Source: JBOFEH01 sp051650265 (lineage in GTDB: Bacteria; Bacillota; Clostridia; Lachnospirales; Cellulosilyticaceae). Taken from it: a stretch of 17,116 nucleotides of DNA. Below the pieces are notes generated by a model. That model did not search any database, was not told the origin of the DNA, and was given only the letters and a program-made list of their open reading frames with translations. The translations under genes and the position numbers were made by a program. Location of the stretch: the NCBI GenBank assembly GCA_051650265.1, contig JBOFIR010000246.1, positions 1-17,116 of the forward strand, given 5' to 3'. Position 1 is the first letter of the stretch. The number at the start of each line of letters is the position of its first letter. Of the stretch, positions 1-7,064 are shown piece after piece.

Positions 1-25
1 TGTTGGACAGAAAAGAGTGATAAAA

Positions 26-1228
26 ATGAAGCGCATGTTAGCTGTGATGGTTGGAACTGTATGTTTAGTTGGGTGTAGTAGCGCATCAAAGCCTGATGTA
101 CCTTTGGTGATAGAGCAAAGTATACAAGTAAAACAAGAAAAAAATGAAAAGTCGAAAGAAGTGAAGGAGAGGGATCCTATAGATGATTATATGATGAAAA
201 TGACCCTTGAAGAAAAAGTGGGTCAACTTTTCATGATTGCTGTGCGCAGAGATCAAGAGGGGAAAGCAATAACGGAAATGACGCCAGAAGTGAAGCGGCT
301 CCTGGAGGAGATTCCCGTAGGAGGGATTGTGCTCTTTAGCGAGAATGTTGAGACGGAGCAGCAGGTAAGGACACTTATTAGTAAGTTTCAAGAGCTAGCC
401 ACTATTCCGATGTGGATTGGCGTAGATGAGGAAGGTGGCCGTGTGAGCAGGATAAGTAATAACACTGCCCTATGTAAGGAACCTTTTAAAAATGCGCTAG
501 ATTTGGCAGGCGATGCGAGTGAAGCTTATAGTGAAGCAAAGCGTATGGGGAAGATATTAAAGGATCTAGGGTTTAATCTTGATTTTGCCCCCGTTGCAGA
601 TATCTATAATAATCCTGAAAATCGTGTGATTGGAAGAAGAAGCTTTGGGAAATCAGCAGAGGCGGTCGTCCCTATGGTAACGGCTTTTGCAAAGGGGTTA
701 ACGTCGGAAGGGATTATACCTGTCATTAAACATTTTCCAGGGCATGGTAATACCGTAGAAGATAGTCACAATGGGCTTGCTTATGTGAATAAAAGCCTTG
801 AAATGTTAGAAAAAGAAGAGCTTGTACCTTTTAAAGCTGCAGTGTTACAGGCACAGGTACCTATGATGATGGTTGGGCATTTGGTGGTGCCAGAGATAGA
901 TCCTGAGTATCCAGCAACTTTGTCGAAGCTATGGGGGGATTATGTAGCCAAGCATTTTCCAGAAGATCTGATAACCATTACAGATGCGATGGAGATGGGG
1001 GCAATCACAAATCACTATACTTCGGCGCAGAGTGCCATAAGAGTGATTGAAAGCGGCTATGATATGATCTTAATGCCAGCAAACCTGCAGCAGGCCTATG
1101 ATGGTGTTTTGGAAGCATGTCGTTCGGGACGTATTTCGCAAAGACGACTAGATCAAAGTGTAAGAAAGATTTTGTCAAAAAAAGTAGAACACAACCTAGG
1201 TGGAATGCATACATTAGTAATGAAATAG
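26..1228 (+). CDS. nagZ: GH3 beta-N-acetylhexosaminidase-type lipoprotein
   Basis: Glycoside hydrolase family 3, NagZ-like. This family releases N-acetylglucosamine from muropeptides or other beta-hexosaminides. Seen in the sequence (numbering from a GTG three codons upstream): a signal peptide ending in lipobox LVGC with Cys20, so the protein should be a lipoprotein on the outer face of the membrane; a charged Lys/Glu-rich linker (about 38-52); the TIM-barrel motif KHFPGHG (238-244); the D249-S250-H251 loop that supplies the general acid/base Asp-His dyad in NagZ; and ITDAMEMGAI with the expected nucleophile Asp323. About 400 residues is enough for the catalytic barrel only; the second GH3 domain present in Bacillus NagZ is absent. 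The start is uncertain: GTG at 17 or ATG at 26, each with only a weak ribosome binding site, and the upstream region is cut off. No terminator directly follows. A true physiological substrate cannot be read from sequence. Confidence 0.85.
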   Translation: MKRMLAVMVGTVCLVGCSSASKPDVPLVIEQSIQVKQEKNEKSKEVKERDPIDDYMMKMTLEEKVGQLFMIAVRRDQEGKAITEMTPEVKRLLEEIPVGGIVLFSENVETEQQVRTLISKFQELATIPMWIGVDEEGGRVSRISNNTALCKEPFKNALDLAGDASEAYSEAKRMGKILKDLGFNLDFAPVADIYNNPENRVIGRRSFGKSAEAVVPMVTAFAKGLTSEGIIPVIKHFPGHGNTVEDSHNGLAYVNKSLEMLEKEELVPFKAAVLQAQVPMMMVGHLVVPEIDPEYPATLSKLWGDYVAKHFPEDLITITDAMEMGAITNHYTSAQSAIRVIESGYDMILMPANLQQAYDGVLEACRSGRISQRRLDQSVRKILSKKVEHNLGGMHTLVMK

Positions 1229-1350
1229 AAAAAGTTAATTAAAATAAAGAGGCACATTTAAGATAGTGGTGCATAAGATATAGTATAAACCGCAAATAAA
1301 ATGGTAAAGTATCCCCCTTTTGAAAAAATAATCCTTAACTTTATTTAAAA
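1229..1350. other. AT-rich spacer after nagZ, weak promoter-like sites only
   Basis: No reading frame or terminator is convincing here. A TTGAAA at 1320-1325 and a TAAAAT at 1346-1351 resemble a sigma-A promoter for the RNA that follows, but the spacer of 20 bases is too long for a good promoter. A second -10-like cluster lies near 1278-1287 (tatagtataa) with no clear -35. Transcription of the structured region downstream could come from here or from nagZ read-through. Confidence 0.3.
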
Positions 1351-1485
1351 TAGTGAGATGGGTCACAAGTCAATTCTCCTCCGACTAAAGATGGCCCCTA
1401 TCTTTAAACCTGATTTAAAGATAGATGTTACGTGGAAGATAATTATCTATCCCATGATCAAACACTCCGCGACCCGTCTCATTTA
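1351..1485 (+). ncRNA. predicted multi-branched structured RNA, class not recognised
   Basis: The 5' segment tgagatgggtc (1354-1364) pairs with gacccgtctca (1471-1481) over 11 positions with one G-U pair, and the pairing extends a few bases outward, giving a closing helix over about 106 enclosed bases. Inside is a perfect 11-bp hairpin, ctatctttaaa (1398-1408) with tttaaagatag (1414-1424) around a 5-base loop. Smaller possible helices are agtc/gact (1369-1372 with 1383-1386) and gtgga/tccgc (1432-1436 with 1466-1470). A strong terminator at 1540-1582 could end the transcript. No T-box, S-box, TPP, FMN or lysine motif is visible. In Bacillus subtilis a 6S RNA gene lies a few genes upstream of the cymR-yrvO-trmU cluster, which resembles the neighbouring operon here, so 6S RNA is one candidate. 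That is inference only. The + strand is assumed. Confidence 0.45.
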
Positions 1486-1539
1486 TTGATATATAATCAT
1501 TATATGAAGCTAGAAAAACGAATAGACTATGGAAAGCTT

Positions 1540-1582
1540 AATAATAAGCCGAGGCAACAGTGCCCCGGCTTATTATTTTTTT
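1540..1582 (+). terminator. strong intrinsic terminator before iscR
   Basis: A 12-bp perfect stem, aataataagccg (1540-1551) with cggcttattatt (1566-1577), is continued by ggc/gcc across one mismatch, has a 6-base loop, and is followed by a run of seven T (1576-1582). It ends transcription of the structured RNA and/or nagZ and insulates the isc operon. The AATAATAA arm makes it potentially bidirectional. Confidence 0.9.
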
Positions 1583-1592
1583 GTAAACAGAA

Positions 1593-1621
1593 TTGACAAA
1601 TTTAGGTGAGAGTGCTATTCT
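1593..1621 (+). promoter_or_regulatory. sigma-A promoter of the iscR operon
   Basis: A perfect -35 TTGACA (1593-1598) is followed after 17 bases by TATTCT (1616-1621). A perfect TATAAT also lies at 1627-1632 but is 28 bases from the TTGACA and has no good -35 at normal spacing, so the first pairing is preferred. It sits just after the terminator and 46 bases or more before the iscR start. Confidence 0.7.
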
Positions 1622-1630
1622 GAACATATA

Positions 1631-1653
1631 ATTCCTACAAAATAACTAGGGAT
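1631..1653 (+). promoter_or_regulatory. inverted repeat, candidate Rrf2/IscR operator
   Basis: ATTCCTA (1631-1637) and TAGGGAT (1647-1653) form an inverted repeat with one mismatch and a 9-base spacer. It covers the probable transcription start between the -10 and the ribosome binding site, a position suited to autorepression. Rrf2-family regulators bind dyads of about this size. The match to any specific consensus has not been tested. Confidence 0.5.
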
Positions 1654-1666
1654 TGGAGGTAAGCGT

Positions 1667-2113
1667 ATGAAATTGTCTACAAAAGGTAGATACGGCCTGC
1701 AAGTCATGATCGATTTAGGCGTGCATGCCAAAGAAAATCATATCTCATTAAAAAGTATTGCAGAGCGGTTAGACATTTCAGAAAACTATCTAGAGCAGCT
1801 TGTAGCACTTCTCAAAAAGCAGAAGCTTGTGGGAAGTAAGCGCGGGGCACAGGGTGGGTATTATCTTGCGAAAGATCCAAAGACAATTAGCGTGGGAGAT
1901 ATTCTGCGTGCTTTAGAAGGATCACTCGCACCGACCAATTGCACCTGTGAAGGTGGCGATTACCAATGTGAACATGATGGTCACTGCGTCACGAAGACTG
2001 TTTGGGAACGTATTCGTGATGGCATCAATCATGTGGTAGATGGTATGACCTTACAAGACCTGATAGAAGACTATGAACAGCTGGATACTGATAATAAATC
2101 ATGTAATATATAA
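1667..2113 (+). CDS. iscR: Rrf2-family iron-sulfur cluster regulator IscR
   Basis: A 148-residue winged-helix transcription regulator of the Rrf2 family. The N-terminal MKLSTKGRYGLQVMIDL and the recognition region around SENYLEQLVALLKK (39-52) with the wing GSKRGAQGGYYL are typical. A cysteine cluster at Cys92, Cys94, Cys101 and Cys107 lies where IscR proteins carry the [2Fe-2S] ligands (Cys92, Cys98, Cys104 in Escherichia coli), so cluster sensing is likely, in contrast to the cysteine-metabolism regulator CymR, which lacks this cluster. An extra Cys146 is near the C-terminus. The ribosome binding site ggaggt sits 6-7 bases before the ATG. It is first in the iscR-nifS-nifU-mnmA operon, with nifS starting 27 bases after its stop. 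It probably represses its own operon through the dyad at 1631-1653. Confidence 0.92.
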   Translation: MKLSTKGRYGLQVMIDLGVHAKENHISLKSIAERLDISENYLEQLVALLKKQKLVGSKRGAQGGYYLAKDPKTISVGDILRALEGSLAPTNCTCEGGDYQCEHDGHCVTKTVWERIRDGINHVVDGMTLQDLIEDYEQLDTDNKSCNI

Positions 2114-2140
2114 AACTTATTAAGTCAAGGAGGGTGTGCC

Positions 2141-3322
2141 ATGAACAAGATTTACTTAGATCATGCGGCAACAACACCAGTAAAAAAAGAAGTATTAGAT
2201 GCGATGCTTCCATACTTCATGGAGAGCTTCGGAAATCCATCAAGTGTTTACCAAATCGCACAACAAAATAAAAAAGCATTAGATGACTCAAGAGAAACCA
2301 TTGCAAAAGCAATTGGGGCAGCGACTAATGAGATCTTTTTCACAAGTGGTGGGACAGAGTCAGATAACTGGGCAATCAAGGGAATTGCTGAGGCCAACAA
2401 AGGCAAAGGCAATCACATCATTACGAGTAAGGTTGAACACCATGCAGTACTTCACACATGCGAATACCTTGAGAAAAATGGTTATGAGGTGACATACCTT
2501 GATGTGGATACAGAGGGACGCGTACGTGTAGAGGACGTAGAAGCAGCAATTAAAGACTCAACGATTCTCATTACAATCATGTATGCAAACAATGAGATTG
2601 GTACAATCATGCCAATTGGAGAAATTGGTGCCCTTGCAAAATCAAAAGGGATTACATTCCATACAGATGCAGTACAGGCCATTGGTCAAGTGAAGATTGA
2701 TGTGAAAGCACAAAATATTGATGCACTTTCTTTATCAGGTCATAAGATCTATGGACCAAAAGGTATTGGGGTACTCTATATCAGAAGAGGCCTTAAGATT
2801 GCTACAATCCAACATGGCGGAGCTCAAGAAAGAGGACGTCGTGGGGGTACAGAAAACGTACCAGCTATCGTTGGTCTTGCCAAAGCAATGGAACTTGCTT
2901 ACACAAACTTTGAAGAAAAGATTGAGAGACAATGTGCAATGCGTGATCGTTTGATCGCTGGTGTATTAGAAAAGATTCCTTATGCAAGACTTAACGGGCA
3001 TACAGTAGAGCGTTTATCAAACAACGTTAATGTATCTTTTGAATTCGTAGAGGGAGAATCACTTCTTCTTCTATTGGATATGAATGGTGTCGCTGCTTCA
3101 AGTGGGTCAGCATGTACATCAGGATCGCTTGATCCATCACATGTACTCCTTGCAATTGGCTTACCACATGAAAAAGCACACGGATCAATTCGTTTTACCT
3201 TTGGAGAATCTAATACAGGGGCAGATGTCGATTATGTGCTTGAGAAATTACCACAAATCGTAGGACGTATGAGAGAAATGTCTCCTTTATATGAGGAATT
3301 TTTAAAGAATCAAAACAACTAA
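2141..3322 (+). CDS. nifS: cysteine desulfurase NifS/IscS
   Basis: A pyridoxal-phosphate enzyme that converts cysteine to alanine and carries the released sulfur as a persulfide. At 393 residues it matches the IscS/NifS class of about 390-400. Visible are MNKIYLDHAATTPV at the N-terminus, His100-His101, the cofactor-binding SGHKIYGPKGIG with Lys202, the RGGTEN motif (234-239), and the long active-site loop ASSGSACTSG with catalytic Cys325. The loop is of group I type, suiting delivery to partner proteins. The ribosome binding site aaggaggg precedes the ATG. It feeds the NifU scaffold encoded next and most likely MnmA. The name iscS would be equally acceptable. Confidence 0.96.
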   Translation: MNKIYLDHAATTPVKKEVLDAMLPYFMESFGNPSSVYQIAQQNKKALDDSRETIAKAIGAATNEIFFTSGGTESDNWAIKGIAEANKGKGNHIITSKVEHHAVLHTCEYLEKNGYEVTYLDVDTEGRVRVEDVEAAIKDSTILITIMYANNEIGTIMPIGEIGALAKSKGITFHTDAVQAIGQVKIDVKAQNIDALSLSGHKIYGPKGIGVLYIRRGLKIATIQHGGAQERGRRGGTENVPAIVGLAKAMELAYTNFEEKIERQCAMRDRLIAGVLEKIPYARLNGHTVERLSNNVNVSFEFVEGESLLLLLDMNGVAASSGSACTSGSLDPSHVLLAIGLPHEKAHGSIRFTFGESNTGADVDYVLEKLPQIVGRMREMSPLYEEFLKNQNN

Positions 3323-3365
3323 TCGTTTATTAAAAAATAGAGACTAAGTATAAGAGGTGAAGACT

Positions 3366-3824
3366 ATGTATAGTGAAAAAGTAATGGATCATTTTATGAA
3401 TCCACGTAACGTAGGTGAGATTGAAGAGGCAAGTGGTGTAGGAACAGTAGGAAATGCAAAATGTGGCGATATCATGAAGATCTACTTACAGATTGAAGAT
3501 GGTATCATCGAAGAAGTTAAATTCAAGACTTTTGGTTGTGGGGCAGCAATCGCAACGAGCTCTATGGCAACAGAACTTGTAAAAGGTAAAACAATTGAAG
3601 AGGCACTTAAAATCACAAACAAATCAGTAGCAGAAGCACTTGATGGGTTGCCACCAGTAAAAATGCACTGTTCTTTATTAGCAGAAGAAGCACTTCATGC
3701 AGCGCTTTGGGATTATGCACAAAAAAACAATATTGAAATTGAAGGGATCAAACCTCCAAACCCAGATGCAGACCATCACGATCATGGGCATGATCACGAC
3801 GAAGAAGGATGCGCACATGCATAA
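3366..3824 (+). CDS. nifU: IscU/NifU-type iron-sulfur scaffold with His-rich tail
   Basis: Scaffold on which iron-sulfur clusters are assembled with sulfur from NifS. Numbered from the ATG at 3366 (152 residues), the cluster ligands are Cys33 and Asp35 in AKCGD, Cys58 in FGCG, and Cys102 in KMHCSLLAEEAL. It is therefore the NifU N-terminal/IscU domain only, without the ferredoxin and Nfu domains of full NifU. A GTG at 3357 lies inside the ribosome binding site agaggtga and was rejected as start. The last 20 residues are a His/Asp-rich tail, with HHDHGHDHD at 137-145 and a Cys149, probably metal-binding. Its end overlaps mnmA by 8 bases, suggesting coupled translation. Confidence 0.94.
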   Translation: MYSEKVMDHFMNPRNVGEIEEASGVGTVGNAKCGDIMKIYLQIEDGIIEEVKFKTFGCGAAIATSSMATELVKGKTIEEALKITNKSVAEALDGLPPVKMHCSLLAEEALHAALWDYAQKNNIEIEGIKPPNPDADHHDHGHDHDEEGCAHA

Positions 3825-4902
3825 TGAAGGAAAAAAGAAAGTTGTTGTAGGAATGTCAGGAGGGGTAGACAGTTCAGTAACTGCCTACCTCCTCAAAGAA
3901 CAAGGTTATGACGTTATTGGCATGACCATGCAAATCTGGGAAAAAGATGCAGAAGAAGATAAAGATGGTGGGTGCTGCGGTCTTTCAGCAGTAGATGATG
4001 CGAGAAGAGTATGTCAGAAACTTGATATTCCACACTACGTGATGAATTTTAGAGATGATTTTAAACGTGATGTGATTGACTACTTTATAGAAGAATATCA
4101 ATGCGGACGCACACCGAATCCATGTATTGCATGCAATCGCTATGTCAAATGGGAGTCTATGCTCAAAAAATCGCTTCAAATTGGTGCGGATTATATTGCG
4201 ACAGGACATTACGCAAGAGTCATCCAAGATGAAGAGACAGGACGTTATCTCCTCAAACAATCTAAAACACTTGCAAAAGATCAGACGTATGCACTCTATA
4301 ACTTGACACAACATCAACTTGAGCATACACTCATGCCTCTTGGTGACTACACCAAAGATGAAGTACGAGCTATTGCCCAGGAAATTGGACTTGCTGTGGC
4401 TTCTAAGCCAGACAGCCAAGAGATTTGTTTTGTGCCAGACAATGATTATGCAAAATATATCGAAGAAACAACAGGTACGAAATTCCCTAAAGGTAAGTTT
4501 GTTACGAAAGAAGGAAAAGTTCTTGGTGAACATCAGGGAATTATTCATTATACAATCGGACAACGTAAAGGATTAGGAATTGCACATGGTAAACCACTGT
4601 TCGTATCAAAAATTGATACGACAAACAACACAGTTGTAGTGGGGGATGATGCAGACATCTTTACTTGTGAAGTGTATGCAAATAAGCTGAACTTCATGCC
4701 ATTTGAAGCGTTAGAAGGCAAGATGCGTCTCTCGGCTAAGATTCGCTATAGCCATAGGCCTGCAGCTTGTAGTATTGAGCTGGTGGATGAAGATACTGTC
4801 AAATGTGTATTCGACGAACCACAACGTGCAATTACACCAGGACAAGCATTGGTATTCTATGATGAAGACCGTGTTGTTGGTGGGGGAACAATTATTAAAT
4901 AA
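3817..4902 (+). CDS. mnmA: tRNA-uridine 2-sulfurtransferase MnmA
   Basis: ATP-dependent 2-thiolation of the wobble uridine in tRNA for Glu, Gln and Lys. Numbered from the ATG at 3817 (361 residues, normal for the family), it has the PP-loop SGGVDSS (14-20), the catalytic NPCIACN with Cys103, the second catalytic cysteine in SQEICFVPD (Cys204), the tRNA-binding ATGHYAR (128-134), and the C-terminal beta-barrel region starting near TIGQRKGLG. A longer open frame begins at 3697 inside nifU, but its extra 40 residues are only nifU read in another frame. The ribosome binding site gaagga (3804-3809) is 7 bases before 3817. It follows nifS and nifU, consistent with NifS supplying the persulfide sulfur. 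Confidence 0.95.
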   Translation: MHNEGKKKVVVGMSGGVDSSVTAYLLKEQGYDVIGMTMQIWEKDAEEDKDGGCCGLSAVDDARRVCQKLDIPHYVMNFRDDFKRDVIDYFIEEYQCGRTPNPCIACNRYVKWESMLKKSLQIGADYIATGHYARVIQDEETGRYLLKQSKTLAKDQTYALYNLTQHQLEHTLMPLGDYTKDEVRAIAQEIGLAVASKPDSQEICFVPDNDYAKYIEETTGTKFPKGKFVTKEGKVLGEHQGIIHYTIGQRKGLGIAHGKPLFVSKIDTTNNTVVVGDDADIFTCEVYANKLNFMPFEALEGKMRLSAKIRYSHRPAACSIELVDEDTVKCVFDEPQRAITPGQALVFYDEDRVVGGGTIIK

Positions 4903-4906
4903 GATG

Positions 4907-4938
4907 AGGGAGACTGCTTTTTGAGGGTCTCTTTTTTT
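4907..4938 (+). terminator. terminator of the isc-mnmA operon
   Basis: gagac (4910-4914) pairs with gtctc (4927-4931), extended by two G-T pairs and an A-T pair, with a 12-base loop and a T run at 4932-4938. It begins four bases after the mnmA stop. Confidence 0.7.
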
Positions 4939-5025
4939 ATGTATACGGTAAATTTGATTCAAAAAGATATGAAGAAGATGTAAAAGAAGACTGACATTTT
5001 TTAAAATTTATATATTTAGCAGTAT

Positions 5026-5068
5026 ATTTTGTGCGTACTCGTACAAAATCTGTTATGTTAACAACATA
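5026..5068. repeat. two adjacent inverted repeats upstream of the phosphate symporter
   Basis: ATTTTGT (5026-5032) pairs with ACAAAAT (5043-5049) around a 10-base spacer. TATGTT (5054-5059) pairs with AACATA (5063-5068) around AAC, and this second repeat contains TTAACA at 5058-5063. They lie 80-120 bases upstream of the likely start of transcription and may be regulatory sites. Confidence 0.4.
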
Positions 5069-5112
5069 TATCTGATATTTTCTACAAAATATTGCATAAC
5101 TATTAAAAGTGC

Positions 5113-5141
5113 TTGTTAACAAAAATATAACATGATAAAAT
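5113..5141 (+). promoter_or_regulatory. promoter of the phosphate symporter with Pho-box-like repeats
   Basis: TTGTTA (5113-5118) and TAAAAT (5136-5141) are separated by 17 bases. The -35 is part of a perfect palindrome TTGTTAACAA (5113-5122). TTAACA (5116-5121) and ATAACA (5127-5132) are spaced by 5 bases, an 11-base period, resembling the TTAACA-type direct repeats bound by PhoP of Bacillus subtilis. Control by phosphate is an inference. Confidence 0.6.
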
Positions 5142-5174
5142 GTCCCTGTATGAAAAAGACATGGGAGGGTACCA

Positions 5175-6857
5175 ATGGAACCAAATCAAATATTACAAAT
5201 TGCGATTGCATTTGTAGGTGGATTCGGATTATTCATCTTCGGTATGAATTATATGGGAGAAGGTTTGCAAAAAGCAGCTGGAAGCCGTATGAAAAATTTA
5301 TTAGGTGTACTGACAAATAATCCATTTTTAGGTGTAGTAGTAGGTGCAGGTGTCACTGCTATTATTCAAAGTTCATCAGCTACGACCGTTATGGTAGTAG
5401 GATTCGTTAATGCAGGACTAATGTCACTGAAACAAGCTGTAGGTGTTATTATGGGGGCCAATATCGGAACCACAGTTACAGCATGGATTGTATCACTTGG
5501 AGAATGGGCTGATTTCCTTAAGCCATCAACACTTGCACCAGTTTGTATTGCAATAGGTGTTGTGATGTTCTTATTCTCAAAGAAGCAACATATCAAAAAT
5601 GTTGGACAAGTTGTCTTTGGGTTTGGGGTATTATTCTTAGGACTTGACCTTATGGGAGACGCAGTAAAACCATTAAGTCAACTTGAAGAAATGAAGCAAG
5701 TGTTCATTACACTTGGTAGCAATCCAATTTTAGGGATTATTACAGGAGCAGTGGTAACAGCGATTATTCAAAGTTCATCTGCATCAGTAGGGATCTTGCA
5801 GACATTAGCAATGGCTTCTTTAGTGCCATGGAACACTGCGATCTACATAATTTTAGGCCAAAATATCGGTACATGTGTCACAGCAATGCTTTCTAGTATT
5901 GGTGCAAGTAAAAATGGTAAACGTGCAGCAGTCATCCACTTGTTATTCAACGTGGTTGGATCGATTATCTTTGCAATTATTGCAGTAGTTGCGTTTACAT
6001 TCGTGATTCCAGAGATTGGAACACAACTTATTGATGGTACACAAATTAGTATTGCACACAGTATATTTAATGTTTTAAATACACTAATGTTATTCCCATT
6101 TGCAGGGGTATTAGTATACCTTGCTGAACGTTTAATTCCAGGAAAAGATGAAGCAGAGAGTGAACTTCAACATCTCGATGAACGTATTTTAGAAACACCA
6201 TCATTCGCTGTACAAAATGCAACAAAAGAAGTTGTACGTATGGGTGAGATGGCAAGTGTGAATGCGAAAGTTGCGATGGAAGCACTTTTAACTAAAAATA
6301 CAGAAAAAATACAAGAAGTTTATGAGCGTGAAAAAGTGATCAATCAATTACAACATGGTATTAATCATTACCTCATCAAACTTTCAAATTTACCGATATC
6401 AGAAAAAGAGCATGGCATTGTTACAGGATTATTCCATTCTGTAAGTGATATCGAACGTGTAGGGGACCATGCGGAAAACCTTGCAGAACTTGCAGAAGCA
6501 TTAATTAGAGATGAAGTAGAGTTCTCTGATATTGCAAAACAAGAGATTAGTGAAATGGCTCAAATTGCGTTCCAGTGCTTTGAAATGGCAATCCAAGCCT
6601 GCGAGTTTGATGACCGTAATATGGCAAAACAGACGATTCCTATCGAACAAACAGTTGATAAGATGGAAGATACACTACGTGCAAGACATATCAAACGTCT
6701 TTCAGAAAATAGATGTACTTCTTTAGCAGGTGTTGTCTTCTTGGATGGTATTAGTAACTTAGAACGTATTTCTGATCATGCATCAAATATTGCTATGGCA
6801 GTACTTGATGATAAGAAAACACTTCTTACAAGCGAAGACCGCGAAGAACAAGCATAA
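5175..6857 (+). CDS. Na+/phosphate symporter with C-terminal PhoU-like domain
   Basis: A 560-residue NptA/PNaS-family carrier that takes up inorganic phosphate with sodium. Residues 1 to about 320 form two homologous membrane halves, each with a QSSSA signature (QSSS at 65-68 and 199-202) followed by an NIGT motif (GANIGTTVTAW at 94-104, GQNIGTCVTAM at 228-238). Strongly hydrophobic segments continue to about residue 318. From about 340 to 550 the sequence is helical and charged, with two PhoU-like repeats including DIERVGDHAENLAELA and NLERISDHASNIA, a typical regulatory tail in this family. The ribosome binding site gggagg is 6 bases before the ATG. It is a single-gene unit between two terminators. 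In some bacteria such carriers act in phosphate export, so direction is not proven by sequence. Confidence 0.9.
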   Translation: MEPNQILQIAIAFVGGFGLFIFGMNYMGEGLQKAAGSRMKNLLGVLTNNPFLGVVVGAGVTAIIQSSSATTVMVVGFVNAGLMSLKQAVGVIMGANIGTTVTAWIVSLGEWADFLKPSTLAPVCIAIGVVMFLFSKKQHIKNVGQVVFGFGVLFLGLDLMGDAVKPLSQLEEMKQVFITLGSNPILGIITGAVVTAIIQSSSASVGILQTLAMASLVPWNTAIYIILGQNIGTCVTAMLSSIGASKNGKRAAVIHLLFNVVGSIIFAIIAVVAFTFVIPEIGTQLIDGTQISIAHSIFNVLNTLMLFPFAGVLVYLAERLIPGKDEAESELQHLDERILETPSFAVQNATKEVVRMGEMASVNAKVAMEALLTKNTEKIQEVYEREKVINQLQHGINHYLIKLSNLPISEKEHGIVTGLFHSVSDIERVGDHAENLAELAEALIRDEVEFSDIAKQEISEMAQIAFQCFEMAIQACEFDDRNMAKQTIPIEQTVDKMEDTLRARHIKRLSENRCTSLAGVVFLDGISNLERISDHASNIAMAVLDDKKTLLTSEDREEQA

Positions 6858-6865
6858 TAAAGACA

Positions 6866-6902
6866 AAGCACTTACGCCCTAAAAGACGTAGGTGCTTTTT
6901 TT
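6866..6902 (+). terminator. terminator after the phosphate symporter
   Basis: aagcacttacg (6866-6876) pairs with cgtaggtgctt (6887-6897) over 11 bp with one T-G pair, with a 10-base loop and seven T at 6896-6902. Confidence 0.92.
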
Positions 6903-6976
6903 ATGTGTAGAATGACATGAAAATACAACAAAATTGTAATCATCTAAAATAAAATTGTTAAATTTTTAATAAACAC

Positions 6977-7005
6977 TTGCTAAGTTTGGTGAAAATGAGT
7001 ACAAT
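6977..7005 (+). promoter_or_regulatory. sigma-A promoter of the cggR-gapA glycolytic operon
   Basis: TTGCTA (6977-6982) and TACAAT (7000-7005) are separated by exactly 17 bases. Transcription should begin near 7011-7013, which rules out the GTG at 7008 as the cggR start and leaves a short leader containing the operator. Confidence 0.8.
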
Positions 7006-7013
7006 AGGTGTTG

Positions 7014-7050
7014 TGGGAACAAAATATACTCATGGGAACGAAAATGACCC
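7014..7050 (+). promoter_or_regulatory. tandem direct repeat, candidate CggR operator
   Basis: Two 18-base units, 7014-7031 and 7033-7050, each begin with TGGGAAC, have AC at the same place near the end, and agree at 13 of 18 positions with a 19-base period. In Bacillus subtilis CggR binds two direct repeats of CGGGAC-N6-TGTC at a 20-base period, in the same location between the promoter and cggR. The match in position, orientation, spacing and GGGA(A)C core makes this the probable roadblock operator. Confidence 0.7.
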
Positions 7051-7064
7051 GACAGGTGAAACAA

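Noticed and set aside
1351..1485. T-box or S-box riboswitch controlling iscR
   Set aside because: The ctccgcgacccgtctc segment vaguely recalls a T-box end, but the AGGGTGGNACCGCG core is missing, and iscR has its own promoter downstream of the terminator.
3697..3816. N-terminal extension of MnmA by 40 residues
   Set aside because: It is nifU read in another frame; the ribosome binding site and family length point to the ATG at 3817.
3985..4563. 192-residue antisense reading frame within mnmA
   Set aside because: Low-complexity Cys/Phe/Ile-rich translation typical of the reverse strand of a real gene; no ribosome binding site or family resemblance.
5132..5320. Small forward frame beginning before the symporter gene
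   Set aside because: It begins inside the promoter -10 region and overlaps the real gene in another frame.
7008..7064. Longer CggR starting at GTG 7008 or ATG 7032/7044
   Set aside because: These starts lie at the transcription start or in the operator repeats and lack a good ribosome binding site; ATG 7065 aligns with the Bacillus protein.
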